From: Cytidiella melzeri
Taxonomy: Eukaryota > Basidiomycota > Agaricomycetes > Polyporales > Irpicaceae
Assembly: GCA_022592445.1 (NCBI GenBank)
Contig: JABYQR010000397.1
Span: 1 to 39,633, forward strand
Reading direction: 5' to 3'
DNA length: 39,633 bases
Below, in pieces: positions 8,911-20,123 of the stretch. Position numbers and translations under genes: made by a program. Position 1 is the stretch's first letter; the number at the start of each line of letters is the position of its first letter. The notes under the pieces were generated by a model. The model made no database searches. It saw only the letters and a program-made list of their open reading frames with translations, and was not told the DNA's origin.

Positions 8911-10654
8911 GCCTAGGTTGTTCTGGAACCGCTCCAGATTGAGTCTAGGGTTTGGGTCTGGATTAATGATAAATAAGGCAGGATGTCATGTGACCCGGGT
9001 TATGGTTAGGTCCAGTAACACTTCTAGCCGGAAAATAAGCGCTCTAGATAGGCACCTAATGCTGTAAACTTGTGACAATGTTGGAAAAATCCGGTCTCTG
9101 TTGGACTATCCATGTCAACAACCATAAGTCTGCCGTGAGGGAAATCTTGCCGGGAGCTGCCTATACAATGTCAGATAACAAAAGTACATAACAATTTGAG
9201 ATTTACCCTTATACCAAGCTGAGGCGTGTGCGAACCAGCATCTTCAGAAGTTGAGAACTATGTCTCTACCATTTGTACAATGAGGAATATCAATGTCGGC
9301 CCGTAACAAAAGCAAAAGCTTGCGGAATGGTACCCTATTGAGGAAGGCCAATAGCTACAAAAACATTAAATTAAGAGCCGCAAGATAACAAGAAATGCAA
9401 ACACTTACCAGATCACCAGCAACTATCATGTTGATCAAGTACAGCTCAAAAGTCTCCTGCGTAAATTGTGCAAGATTTGACAAAGGTTGAGGGGCAATTG
9501 CAGGAGGCTGGACGTGCTTTCTCAGCCAAGTCCAACTGTTAGCCTCAATTTTTGCCTCGTATTCTTCCTTGTGGATGTGCGTAGCATGGCTCCGTAGTGT
9601 TGTAGTGCCCGTGTTTGTAGAGAACACCCTGTTTCTGCCTTCCATTTTATTAGGGTCCCTGATGATAATACATCAGAGGGTTGAGGATGGGAGAAACATA
9701 GAGACTTACTGGCATATTTTACAACACCATACCTGGTTTCCCACGTAATTTGGGTGCGTTCCATTGTACACCATCTTTGGTGAGAAAAAATGTGGTATAT
9801 CATATGGCTTTCCCTCACGTGGAGGGTTCATTGTGGCTGCAATCACATTTTCCTGAATAGTGGCTCTGATTGCTTGAGGCATCTCAATAGCAACCAAGAT
9901 TGGGCCACGCAACACAACTGAATGAATGGCTTGCTCTTGCTGGGAAGTCAGTGGCTGTATCATGCACAATGGAACAGGGACTACGCTGACACGACGAGGT
10001 GTTTGGATGACAGCAGAACCGTCCTGGGCATGCCCAAAGTCTTCAGGAGGAGGTGTACGGAGAGACATAGGGCTGATGCGGCGAGGTGTTTGAATAACGA
10101 GGCATCTCTGAGCAGCCACCTGCAAAAATTCTTCATGGGCTTTGAGTGACCCAGCACGAGCTGGGGCTGGGGGGAGTTTATCTGGACCAACAACAAAAGG
10201 GTTTGGTTCAGACATTGCAGTGCAATACGTATGAGGAGGGAGCCCGGATGGACCAGCACGTTGCAACATGTGGTGAGGGACCATTGGCTGCAGCAGAGGA
10301 GGAACATCGCAAAAGGGCTGTGCACGAGACGAAGAGCGTGCAGCTCGCTGCGCAGGAGCTGGTGCTGCTCTGCTGCGAGGGTTTTGTGTAGGCTTGGTAG
10401 GAGTTTTGTCATTGTTGGAGAGCACAAATCTTTCCGGTAAGTCACTATTGTTGCTGGAGTGGCTGCTGGCGCGGGTACTAACTCTGCTGCTAGCTCTGCT
10501 GTTAGTGCGAGAAGACTGTCCACCAGGCTAAATGTGACTAGCTGTCTCATTATGTGATTTCAACCATGGACTTACCAAGAGCAGAACCCCTGCCTTGCAC
10601 AGCCGGAACTGAAGAATTGCAGTTGTGTCAGGACATGGTGAATATGTTGGGGGC

Positions 10655-10790
10655 AAGGGACAAGAGAGATAAAAGAAGCAAGACGAGAGGAGAGAGGTGA
10701 GAGGAGAGAGTAGAGAGGCAAGAGATGGGATACAAGAGGAGGGAGACAAGAGGCAAGATGAGATGTTGAGAATAGAGGGGGGAAAACACA
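10655..10790. repeat. GA-rich low-complexity tract
   Basis: Almost pure purine stretch built from GAGAGG, GAGGCAAGA and AAGAGG-like units. It lies between the hAT 5' end and the PLC-like gene. The long ORFs on the opposite strand are Ser/Leu/Pro translations of it and are not genes. Confidence 0.8.
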
Positions 10791-10980
10791 ATAGCTGCAC
10801 TGTCTAGGTTGAGGATAGAGAGAGCACTGCAGGACATAGGGCAACAGTGCTGCATTATGTATGCGGCAAGCACAGCGCAGCTAGACTCTGTAGGTACACG
10901 CTGCCACACCTTTACGACCAACCAAGAACTGTCAGGTGTTAGCCAGCTCAAATGTGCAACAGCAGCAGCATGTGGTCAAA

Positions 10981-11973
10981 GATTGTGCACAGTGAAATCA
11001 TGGATGGACTCCAACCCCAACGAAGGTCAGCCAGAGATGTGTATGTTGATGCGTATACTTGGCTGACGCAGTTCTAGTCGTGACTATGCTGATTACAAAC
11101 ACTAACGGTTTGGCTCCGTCCGTATTTGACGCCGCGTACAAGGCTTCTGGTCTCAACACGCTGTCCTACACCCCTCCCTCAGCAGCTCTACCTGCAAGCG
11201 GATGGCCCACGCTCGGGTCACTCATCGACGCTGGAACGCCATTGGTTTCATTCCTCGCGCAGCAAGCCGACTTCACGCAGGTTCCTTACCTCATTGACGG
11301 TACGCCACCTCGCACCCGTGTATTTGTCGCTCCTCTAACCCCACAAACAATGCTATGTAGAGGTCACAAACATGTGGGAGACAGCGTTCGACGTGACTGA
11401 CACCACATTCAACTGCAATGTCAATCGCACTGCGGGCGACCCGACGACACAGATGTATCTCATCAACCATTTCCTCGACTCTTCTGGTTTCTTGGGTGTG
11501 CCTACACCAGATATCGCCGACGCGGCCACGACGAACAGCGTCACCGGCGTCGGCTCTCTCGGCCAACAAGTGGAAACCTGTGCTGCGCAGTACAGCAGGG
11601 ACCCCAATTTTCTCCTGGTTGACGTGCGTTCATCACGTTTTCTGCTGCTCCGCATACCGCAATACACAGGCTTTTGTCTGTTATTTGTTTTTCTTGTCAT
11701 GCTGACATTGGGTCATCGCAGTTCTACAAATACGGCAGAGGCTCGGTCTTTCAGGTTGCCGCAACCGCAAACAGTGTGCCGTACGAACCAAAGACGCCCA
11801 TTGCGACCCCCAAGACCGTCAACTCTACACAATCGTCCAGCTCGCCGACGACGAGCGTCACTACCTCTAGCATAAACAGCGCTCTTGGATCTAATCCTAT
11901 GTCTGGTCAGCCATGGTGGCCCTTGGCTGCCACGGCTGCAACGTTGATGCTGGGAGCTTTGACTGTCTTGTGA
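10981..11973 (+). pseudogene. PLC-like phosphodiesterase, 3' part (5' end degraded)
   Basis: Matches the C-terminal half of fungal PI-PLC-X-like secreted phosphodiesterases. The readable exons are up to 11025 (KSWMDSNPNE), 11078-11299, 11361-11623 and 11722-11973. The introns are 11026-11077, 11300-11360 and 11624-11721, all GT..AG and each restoring the frame. Family features: ITNTNGL, DAAYKASGL, GWPTLGSLIDAGT, FLAQQADFTQVPYLID, MYLINHFLD, GVGSLGQQVETC and NFLLVDFYKYGRGSVF. The C-terminus is Ser/Thr-rich, then a hydrophobic tail (PWWPLAATAATLMLGA), as expected for a GPI anchor at the cell surface. The N-terminal catalytic half, with signal peptide and active-site His, is not recognisable upstream, so I call it a truncated copy; what remains is undamaged. 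Confidence 0.85.
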
Positions 11974-12589
11974 ATGCAGTCGACAGCAGCTCGTGTTGCA
12001 CTCTTTTGATTTCTGGGCCATGGACATACTTCCTTGTTGGTTGACTAGTTCTGAACAATGCACACTTTATGCGCTTTGTGTTTCTGTAGTATACATTAGA
12101 GAATAATTCTATAATTTGCAAGTTTATATCTTCTAGATCTTGGCTGGGCTCGAGCTTGCAAACTTGTGCTGTCTTGCCTGTTTTGGCCATAACTTTGGGC
12201 ATAAGACACGGACAAAAAATCCTGGAGTATTCCTTGATATGCTTGTCGCGTCTTATAATTGATATTAGTTCCTTTGCGATCAACATGGACGATGGAGTTA
12301 CGTGTAGGCATCCGGGCCAGCATGCGCGTAATCATGGCAGCAAGGTGTTATTAGCGTCTGGGTCTTGGCGCGACAGTGATAGATAAAGAGTAAGATTGGC
12401 AGCGGACTAAGATTATGGAAAGAGTAAAGAGCAGTAGAGGTGAGCCACAATCAGAGGAGAGCGGTGGACAACGTATACATGATGGCACACAATTCCAGCT
12501 CGGACCTCTAACAGGTTGTACAACTTTTCCTCAGAGCTTGTCGTATACGTAGTAGCTGTAGAGAGAGGGAATATCAAACTAATGCAGAG
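11974..12589. other. Intergenic, no gene seen
   Basis: Begins as the likely 3' untranslated region of the PLC-like gene. The rest shows only short unconvincing ORFs on both strands and no repeat shared with the rest of the window. Confidence 0.5.
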
Positions 12590-13849
12590 TCAAGATCAAC
12601 CATGTGGACATGGATCTGCCTCGAGCTTGCTGCCCTCCTTGAAGGAAATTTGACAAGAAATGAGCACAAGGGGTCATCAAGGGTACAACAGGACTTACAT
12701 CCAGGCTTGCTCTCGTAATACGTAGTGATCAAACAAACACGTTTTTGGGGTCCCATATGACCTGAAGTTGCGGCGCAGAAATCACATCACCGTTGAAGCC
12801 GAAGGACTCAGCAACGGGTAGGTAAGCCTTGAGCGCGAGCATGGGCAGTCCAGACCTTCACTGGAGACCTGGCCACAACGCTTGTTGAGTATGGAGTTAG
12901 ATGCCATCAATGCTGTTCTCAGGGCACTAGAGCGCGACTGCACGTAAACAAAGCGTTGAGTGAATAGATGTGGAAGCACAGTACAGACACACACCAAAGT
13001 AGACGGGCTTCTAAAACAAGGTTTTGCGGGTGAGCTTGCTGTGTAGCAGCCTACATAAGGGGATTTTCTGTCCTCCTCCACGTGTAGTGTCGGTGTACAG
13101 CTACATAGTTGCCACTTTTCAGTACGCATTTCTATCACGGGGGAAGAGTGCTCTTACCGTGACATCGAACACGTTGACTCGCACCCGGCGCATGTCCTGT
13201 TCACAGCTGCCTTCCTTGCCCACCGGAAGGCAGCAACACTTCATTTTGTGGAGATGCTACTTGTTGCACACCTTCGGAGACCAATGTTTGGTGGCAGGCG
13301 CAGAGGAAGCTGGTCGATCATCTTCTCCTTGTTCACGCAGGACTTCTTCGCGCAACGGGCTAACTGACAAAGGGAGAATGCCCAGCCTAGGCTCGTCCGC
13401 AGCCGTATATGTTCCTCGCAAGCTCGCATCTCCTTTGCCTGTCTCAGTCGAGTCTCAGTCGACGCGCGCGGCAGCTTGCAACCGGATAGGCTGGGGGAGT
13501 GTATGCCCAGTTGTGAAGTCCGGAGCTAAAGGCCATACCGTTCGAGGTAGCAAGAGCATCATCGTATTCCACGCTCTCGGTAGGGAGATTGAAGGTGTGG
13601 AAGAGAGTCACCTTGTCAGTCTGGAGCTCATTGACAAGAATTGACCTTGTTAGGACGACGACGGGTGTGATACGCTCAGTGAGAGCTTGACGATTGGTCG
13701 CATACACTTTCAATGCAGTCGACGACAACGAGCAATGGTGAGACGGAGCAGGCGTGAGTTCTGACGAGGAGTCGGTCAAGGCGATCAAAAAGTCTCGTGG
13801 TCACACTGTTTACTGGCTGTCAGCGCTTACCGTTCATCTTCTCCTCATC
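12590..13849 (-). pseudogene. EF2: Elongation factor 2 pseudogene, downstream part
   Basis: EF2 is the cytosolic GTPase that moves the ribosome. Blocks in order (minus strand): YFEFDEEKMN, FLIALTDS (normally INLIDSPGH), RQALTERITPVVVL, the AFSSGLHNWAYT block, AKKSCVNKEKMID, SVAAFRWARK, EQDMRRVRVNVFDVT, LYTDTTRGGGQKIPLC, KPVYF, CPENSIDGI, LNKRCGQV, LALKAYLPVAESFGFNGD, FDHY and EGSKLE. Introns remain (13101-13157; about 12938-12994; donor at 13830), so it is not a processed copy. It is dead: TAG and TAA stops, frameshifts, the GTP-site NKxD replaced and the middle of the protein missing. The upstream part continues at 32965 beyond the LINE insertion. Confidence 0.93.
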
Positions 13850-13863
13850 AAACTCAAAGTACA
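13850..13863. repeat. LINE target-site duplication, left copy
   Basis: AAACTCAAAGTACA, identical to 32951-32964. It is EF2 coding sequence (VYFEF on the minus strand). Two or three of the leading As in the right copy could belong to the A-rich tail; eleven bases are unambiguous. Confidence 0.93.
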
Positions 13864-13934
13864 TCATCCTCTCTTGTACCGGTACCACCACCATCGAAGA
13901 TAGACGCCCATGACTACTCCTTTGACTTTTGACG
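13864..13934 (+). other. LINE 5' untranslated leader
   Basis: Sequence between the target duplication and the first ATG of ORF1. It is C/T-rich with repeated ACCACC-like runs. Internal promoters are known in such leaders; none is recognisable here. Confidence 0.5.
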
Positions 13935-15034
13935 ATGGCAACAGCAGCGCGAACGAAGTCCAGCTCACCTACAGCTGGACCCGTTCGAAGAGGGGGCTCT
14001 GTGGAGCCCTTTGAACCATACGGGAGCAGACCTACCAAGTCTGCGCCCAAATCTTCAACCTCGAAAGAGGCCCCTGCCTTGCAGGACCCCGAGGTCTCTA
14101 GTGGTGCAACTGCTAGAGACCTCAAACCAATCCCTGAGGGTTCCACCGCCCCTGCGCATAGCTCGGGTGCTGGCTCGCACGGGACTAAACTTCATGCCCC
14201 CCCGACGTACGCAACTATTGTCCAGACATTGCAGGCGAATGAGGTGCCGTTGCAGGTAAGCATACGCATCCCTCAATTTTCCATTGATCCACGTGCCTGT
14301 CATCTGATGGGCACGAGGATTTATTTTGCGCAATATGGGACTGCGCTTACATACATGTTTCGAATTCAGATTCCGAAATCGACCCAGGCTGTTCCAGCCG
14401 GGCCTAATCCTCTCCAAGGGCAAGCGCGCACTAGTGAGCCCAAGGACAGAAACCAACCGCAGCAAACTGAGGGGGGATCTTTCCTCCAGGCGTTTGTGTG
14501 CAGAGGCGAGAGCGCAGTGGGTGACATTCTGGATCGTGTCATCGAGTCGCTCGACAACATCGCGGTGGCGGCCCCTGGTTGAGATCCGTCTGGCGTGTTC
14601 TTCGCGGAGATGCCTGTAGGTAGGCGGGAATTCGCTCGCAATCACATCGTAGGTCTGTTACAGATGGTGACAGACCATTTCAAAGCGTATTTCCGGAAGT
14701 GGGACCCTGCTTCCCCTTCTCTCCTCATTGCGTCTACTCAGGCGCACCAACACATCGAGGCCTCAAGTTTATTCGAGGCAAGGTGTTCGACATGGCATCT
14801 AGCATCAGTCAGATTTGCTCTGACATGGCCAAGTTGCGTAGTGAGCGGAAGCTCAGGTTCCAGCAGGAACATATGGAGGCGGACGACAAGGCTTTGCCGT
14901 CGTATGCCCGCCCAACAAAAGCGTCTGCAGCCAAGGGATCCGGTCCCAAGGCCAAAAAGACACTCGACTCGATTTGCGTTGCACCCGGTTGTGCCTCTCA
15001 TAGAGAGCGTGGCGGTGCGGTAAGCGATGCGATG

Positions 15035-15039
15035 ACTTC
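15035..15039. repeat. Copia target-site duplication, left copy
   Basis: ACTTC, repeated at 20298-20302. Confidence 0.95.
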
Positions 15040-15213
15040 TTTTAACAAAGTATCAGGAGAGTTGAGAGCGTTGAGAGAGAAGACTGAGGTGGTGGTCACA
15101 CAGAGAGTTGGGGATCAAAAGCGATAGCAGTGCATTGATCAAAGTAAGTCTTATATACGGTAACTACGGCGCTAAGCGTGCGCTAAGTAGTACGAAGACA
15201 GAATAGTTAAACA
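15040..15213 (-). repeat. Copia 3' LTR
   Basis: 174 bases. On the minus strand it begins TGTTTAACTATTC, directly after the polypurine tract, and ends TTGTTAAAA rather than CA. A TATATAAG box is at 15150-15157. Confidence 0.92.
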
Positions 15214-15224
15214 CTCCCCTTCAA
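15214..15224 (-). other. Copia polypurine tract
   Basis: GAAGGGGAG on the minus strand directly before the TGTT start of the 3' LTR; primes plus-strand DNA synthesis. It overlaps the end of the pol stop codon region. Confidence 0.8.
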
Positions 15225-18200
15225 GCCTGAACATGAAGTAGTTGATTGAAGTGCTTGAGTTTTTCGAGAGGTAGTGCTTTAGTAAGAGTATCAGCACGTT
15301 GATCGGCAGAAGGTACGTGGTGCACAGTGATGTACCCTTTAGTTACACGATCGCTGATGAAGTTCTTGCGAACGTTAAAGTGTTTAGTATGTTGAGAGTG
15401 TTGTTCCTCGGGGGAACGAACAATCGCAAGAGTTGACGCACTATCAGTGTACAGCTTGACAGGGTCCATAGTGCAGTTAAGTATTTCATTTATGAGGCTC
15501 TTTAAATAGATGGCGTCTGTGGACGCATGAGCGAGTGCATACAGTTCAGCTTCGGTGACCGATAAAGTTACAAGTGAACCGCACTTACTTGACCAAGAGA
15601 TAAGCGAGTCGTTGTATGTGAAAGTGTAGCCCATTATTGGTTTATTGCCGTACGTAGTCATACCATCAGAGTCGGCATAACCTACGAGTGAAGTAGAAGT
15701 AGGGTTGGCTTGGTTTCCTAGGACAAGCCAGTAGTCGCACGTTCCCTTGAGGTAAAGGTAACACTGTTTAGCTGCAGCGTAGTGTTCCTTAGCAGGGTCA
15801 GATAAGTATCGTGCTAGTTGACCAGTGCAATAAGCAATGTCTGGTTGAGTACTGTTGGCGACGTAGCGTAAGCCACCAACAAGAGACATGTAGTGTGTAA
15901 TGGCGTCAGCGTCCTGACGTGGTTCGGTCACAGCACGGGGGGCTAAGTTGTGCTCGTGTACCATTGGTGTACGGCGTGAATGTTCGTGGTCAAAGTTGTA
16001 TCGCTTAAGTATGTTCAGGATATAATCCCTTTGACGAAGCTTGATAATGCCTGCGGCTTTATCATAAGCAACTTCCATGCCAAGCATCCAGTGGATAGTT
16101 CCACCGTTAGTAAGTTCAACATGTTGTCTGAGTGCGATCTCAAGTTTTTCGGCAACAGTAGTAGTGATAGTGCCAAGAGTAATGTCATCGACATGGACAG
16201 CAAGTAGAAGTATAAGTTTATCACCTCAATAGAGGTAGAAGACTGCGTTGTCGAATTCACAACGCTTTAGTCCAAGTGCAAAGAGTATGTCGCATAGTAC
16301 TTTGCACCAACGACGTCCGGCTTGCTTAAGGCCGTAGATAGTCTTCCGAAGTTTAAGTACCCAGCCAGGTGGCAGGTTTGGAAGTAAGTCACCAGGAGGT
16401 GGACGAAGATAGAGGTCTTCATTGTCGTGGATGTTACCGTATAAGTATGCGGACTTGATATCGAGCTGAGTGATCTCGAAGTGTAGTGAAGCCGCGAGAG
16501 TAAGTACAAATCGTAGTGAACTCATACGCGCAACAGGTGCGAATAAGTCATTCAAGTAGTAATCAATGCCGTCACGCTGGGAGTATCCTTGCGCGACAAG
16601 TCTTGACTTAAGTTTAGTGACTTTGCCATGTTCGTATTTTGTTTTGTAGACAAAGCGCAAACCAGTGATGTTCGCATATGGCGGCGGGATACAGTATTCC
16701 CAAGTGCCAAGTTGTTCGAGGGTATCAACCTCAGTTTTCATCGACTTGAGCCAGTCGATTTTGAGTGGGTGGTTAAGTACGTCTTTGTAAGTAACTGGAT
16801 CACCGACGTCTTCAGCGTAGTATGCGTTAAATTCAGTCAAGTAGAAGGCAATGTTTGTATCGACTTCATCATAGTTTAAGCCTCGAGCTTTGCGCGAAGG
16901 CTTAGGCTCTCTAGTAGTACGCCTAGGACCAGAAGGGTCAGGCTCGTCGATGTCCATGGGTTCAACATGAGGATTCTCCTCGAGTTGAAGTTGTTTTTCA
17001 AGAGTAGGTTGTTCGATATTTGGTTCTTTCTCCCCTTCAATTTGTGCCGTAGAGTCAACAAATTGCAAGTTTTGTTCAACGCCTACGCGTGTTCCGAAGT
17101 AAACGTAGTGGCCTTTGGAATATTCAGCAAAGCCTATCCAAACGGCGCGCTTGCCTTTTGGCGCAAGTTTATTGGTTCGGTATTCGTCGTATACAATACA
17201 CGGTTGACCAAACTTTTGAAGCGCATCAAGGTTTGCTTCAGTACCATAGTGTTTAAATTAAGGAGTTTTATATTGAAGAGGAGCACAAGGAGTGCAATTA
17301 TAGAGATAAACCGCATGAAGCGCAGCGTACCACCATTACCGATTCGGTAAAGCAGCCGTATGCAGGTTTACACGAACCAAGTTCATAATAGTCTGGTGTG
17401 TGCGCTCAGCAACACCATTTTGTGCAGGAGTATTGTGCACAGTAAGCCGGGGTATAGTACCTTGTGACTTCAAGTAGTTTGTCATATTTGCACCAGTGAA
17501 TACGCCATCGTTGTCAGATTGAAGAATCTTAACGCGAATATTGTATTGCGTAAGAAGCTCAGTAGAGAAGATAACCCATTGAGTGAAGGCATCATCTTTA
17601 GTTTTTAATGGCGCAAGTGTTAACCATCGAGTTGAGTCGTTGACAATAGTCAACCAGTACAGATAATGACCAGTAATCGACGCAGTGGGTAGTGGCCCAA
17701 AGATGTCGATATGAAAGTGATCACCGAAAGAAGTAGCCAACGGCAAAGTACGAGCTTTGGGAACTGGAGTACGATGAATATTGTTCAAGATACAGTCCTC
17801 GCACGGAGTTTCTGTGCGGTCAGTGATATGAGTAGTAATGATAAGTTTGGATGTTTCAAGTAGTTTGTTTATCTGGAAATAACTGATGTGACCGAGTTTT
17901 TTATGAAGTTCAAGCATCGTTATACCAGACTTATGCACGCTTGCTAAAGAAGTCACGCGAGTAGAGTTAAGTGAATATAAATCGTGTATTTTCCGTATCA
18001 CCGCTACACAAGACGCGTTCGTGTCATATATAGTACAAGTATTTGAGTAGAAAGTGAAGCAATAGTCAGCATCCAATTTTGAAACACTGATAAGCGTGAA
18101 GGGTAGTTGTGAGTTGTAGTAGACATTCTTTAGCATAAGTTGATTATGCATACCATTTTCTTGTTCAACCTCCAGTACCATGTCGCCGGCAAGTTTGAGA

Positions 18201-20056
18201 CTTATTTGCTCTGAGTTGGCGACAGTAAGTAAAATAGTTGGTACAGAGTGAACGTTGAAAAGTAAGTCACGATATGGTGTACAGTGTATAGTAGCACCAG
18301 TATCGATGACATGAACGCACTTGTCAGACGACGAAGTTGCAAACAGTGGAAGTAGAATAGAAGAAATGGTACAAGTACTTACGTGCATTGTCACGTCCGA
18401 GTTAGAAAGAGACTTCACCCACGCGCTTGGGTGAGGGTTCTCGAGGACCTCTTCGTCCAAGTCAGCAGCGGCAGTGACGTTGGCCATGAAGCCAGTAGCA
18501 GTGGAAGAGCCGGCAGCGGCGGACTCTTTCTTCTTGCCTTGAGCGGCGGCGGCAGTGGACTTGCGAGTGATGCCCTTCTTTTTCATCGCAGCTTTGGACT
18601 TCTCAGTCCAGGGCAGAGGGCAAGTCGGCGTCATGTGGCCAGGCTGACCACAGTTGAAGCAGTTGCCCTGACCAGAAGTGGAGGGCTTGCTCGACGTGTA
18701 GGGAGCTGCAGCCGCGCGAGCAGTAGTGGTAGTTTTGGTCGAGCGTTCGACCGCGGCCTTGCCCTTGGCGTGCGAAGCCGATGGAGCGTGAGCTTTGTCC
18801 TTTGGGACGAAAGTGGTAGGCCCCTTGGACTCGGAAGTCTTCGGGGGGTGCGTGAGTCGCCAGTTGGTGAACTCGCGACGAAGCTCAGCGATGAGCGTGT
18901 TAGGCCTATAGCGGAACTTCTCTCCAGCTGGAGTAGAAGAACGCACGCCGACCTCGTAGTTCTGACGTGTGGCGGCGTAGGCTGGAGGAATAATCCCGAC
19001 GATGGCAGCGTAGAAGATATGGTCGGGGATGTCGACGCCAGCAGCGATAAGCTTGCTGCAGATGTTAGTGGCATCGTCAAGCAGCTTGTCCATCTCATAG
19101 ATTGGACGACGAAGGTGGAAGAGCTGGTAAATCTCGTTTGCGTCAGACACAGTGGTCTTCGGATCGTAACGTTCACGCAGCTTGTCCATGAGTACGTGGG
19201 GCTTGTACTCGTTGAGATAGTTAGCCATGACCGAGTCAGAGATATGACCGGTCAGGACGTTGAAGACAGCCCGCGTAACCTCTTGAGGTACGGTCAGACC
19301 ACCTCGGAGTGTGTGGAACTCCAGCATAGTAGACATGGCGGTCTCGACGCGGAACTTCCACATTGGCCAAGTGTCAGCCCCAGTAAGTTTGCCAACATCA
19401 GAGAAGGCTTTGTTAATGTCGCTGAGCGACATAGTGAAGTTGTTGTCGTGGCCAGGTGGCACAGACAGAAGTTGCAACACTTCGCGTGTCGACCTAGTGC
19501 CTATAGAGCTAGGCGGAGGCGGCGGCGGCGAGCCACCAGGAGAGCTGCCCGGAGGAGGGGGAGTCGCCGGACGGCGAGCAGGACGCTTCTCACGTCGTCG
19601 ACGAGGCCTCTCATCCTCATCCATACGGTCGTCATCACTGTCATCATCTCCTCCATGAGGGTGACGACGACGATCGTCCTCGCGAAGAGTGTCGAAGGGG
19701 GTGCGACGGCGATCAGCAGGAGGAGCAGAGACATGACGAGCACCTGGGATCGCTTCACGATCCTCAGAGCTAGAAGAGTGATTGTCGTTGTTACGAGGTT
19801 GAGGTTCGACGTCAGGGACGTTAGAGTTGGATGGTCCAGCTGAGGGAGCATTGGTTTTTGTGATAGTGGTGGAAGACATCGAGGGAAGAGGTGTAGTAGG
19901 AGCAGGAGAGTGAGTAGGAGTGAAAATGGGAGTTGTCCTGCGAGTGTTGGTTGTTCTTTGGCGGGGTTGAGCTCTGGTACCCCTGAGGAAGTTGGTTTGG
20001 TGTCGCTCTCTAGTGGAGTGACGAAGTTGAGCTTGATCAGCGAGATCAGAGCTCAT
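15221..20056 (-). pseudogene. Copia Gag-Pol polyprotein with three in-frame stops
   Basis: About 1,612 codons in one frame from ATG 20056 to the stop at 15221. Gag: a Pro/Arg-rich N-terminus, then a capsid-like region (MSLSDINKAFSDVGKL, GADTWPMWKFRVETAM) and a CCHC knuckle, CFNCGQPGHMTPTC, near 18660. Protease: VIDTGATIHCT near 18310. Integrase: LHKKLGH, CEDC, HIDIFGP, LQSDNDGVF and TPAQNGVAERTHQ. Reverse transcriptase: LVAQGYSQRDGIDY, QLDIKSAYLYG, LRKTIYGLKQAGRRW and VHVDD (usually YVDD). RNase H: GYADSDG, TEAELYAL and a C-terminal ADTLTKALP. The stops are TAA 17336-17338, TAA 17258-17260 and TGA 16226-16228. No frameshift was found. Confidence 0.95.
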
Positions 20057-20111
20057 AAACAGAGAGGAGTAGTTGTAAAAGTGAAGTAGAGTGAAGATAT
20101 GAGCTTAGGCA

Positions 20112-20123
20112 GGGCTCATAACC
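20112..20123 (-). other. Copia primer-binding site, initiator tRNA-Met anticodon-arm type
   Basis: The minus strand reads GGTTATGAGCCC directly after the 5' LTR. Its complement GGGCTCATAACC is the anticodon stem-loop of initiator tRNA-Met (anticodon CAT). Drosophila copia is known to prime from an internal tRNA-iMet fragment in the same region. The exact LTR boundary could shift by a few bases. Confidence 0.8.

Larger units (their letters stand above)
8329..9117 (-). repeat. Solo LTR C1 (family C)
   Basis: 789 bases, TG..CA, with a perfect 5-base target duplication ACAAC (8324-8328 and 9118-9122). It lies inside a hAT exon: removing it rejoins TADLW to LSKNRCSLM. Two other copies are at 23060-23751 (opposite orientation) and 27228-28051. 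Sense is the minus strand: the TATATATA box is near 8590 and an intron-like unit (8471-8531) lies downstream. Internal AACAATAG and GGGAATCCCT repeats occupy about 8690-8910. Confidence 0.95.
7142..10576 (-). pseudogene. hAT-family DNA transposase, intron-containing pseudogene
   Basis: Cut-and-paste transposase, nuclear. The N-terminus (from about 10527) is Pro/Ala-rich and of low complexity. It is followed by a BED-like zinc-finger region (VWCCKICQ, then VFSTNTGTTTLRSHATHIHKEEY), the ETFELYLINMIVAGD block, LLAFLNRVPFRKLLLLLRA, KISLTADLW.SKNRCSLMAV, then ASGQHRDAF, LNIRTHWDFAYHMLNQ and LSAEKMPVLSGTIPSIE, all typical of fungal hAT transposases. Clear introns are 9659-9709, 9355-9408, 7427-7487 and 7271-7336. 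Breaks: an in-frame TGA after DIVLNF, a stop at 7142 before the C-terminal dimerisation region, and insertions F and C1. Removing each insertion with one target copy rejoins coding sequence. The upstream start is uncertain; a spliced 5' exon past 10576 is possible. Confidence 0.88.

Noticed and set aside
10572..10951. Overlapping Ser/Leu/Pro-rich ORFs on the minus strand
   Set aside because: Translation of the GA-rich low-complexity tract.
13444..13788. Initially looked like an unknown secreted or enzyme gene
   Set aside because: Recognised as the N-terminal G-domain part of EF2 (RQALTERITPVVVL and the SGLHNWA block).
14055..14645. 196-codon open frame on the minus strand
   Set aside because: Antisense of LINE ORF1; no motif and Arg-rich translation.
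18383..19843. 486-codon open frame on the plus strand
   Set aside because: Antisense shadow of copia gag (GC-rich, Arg/Ser/Val-rich product); the minus-strand frame has the zinc knuckle and protease.
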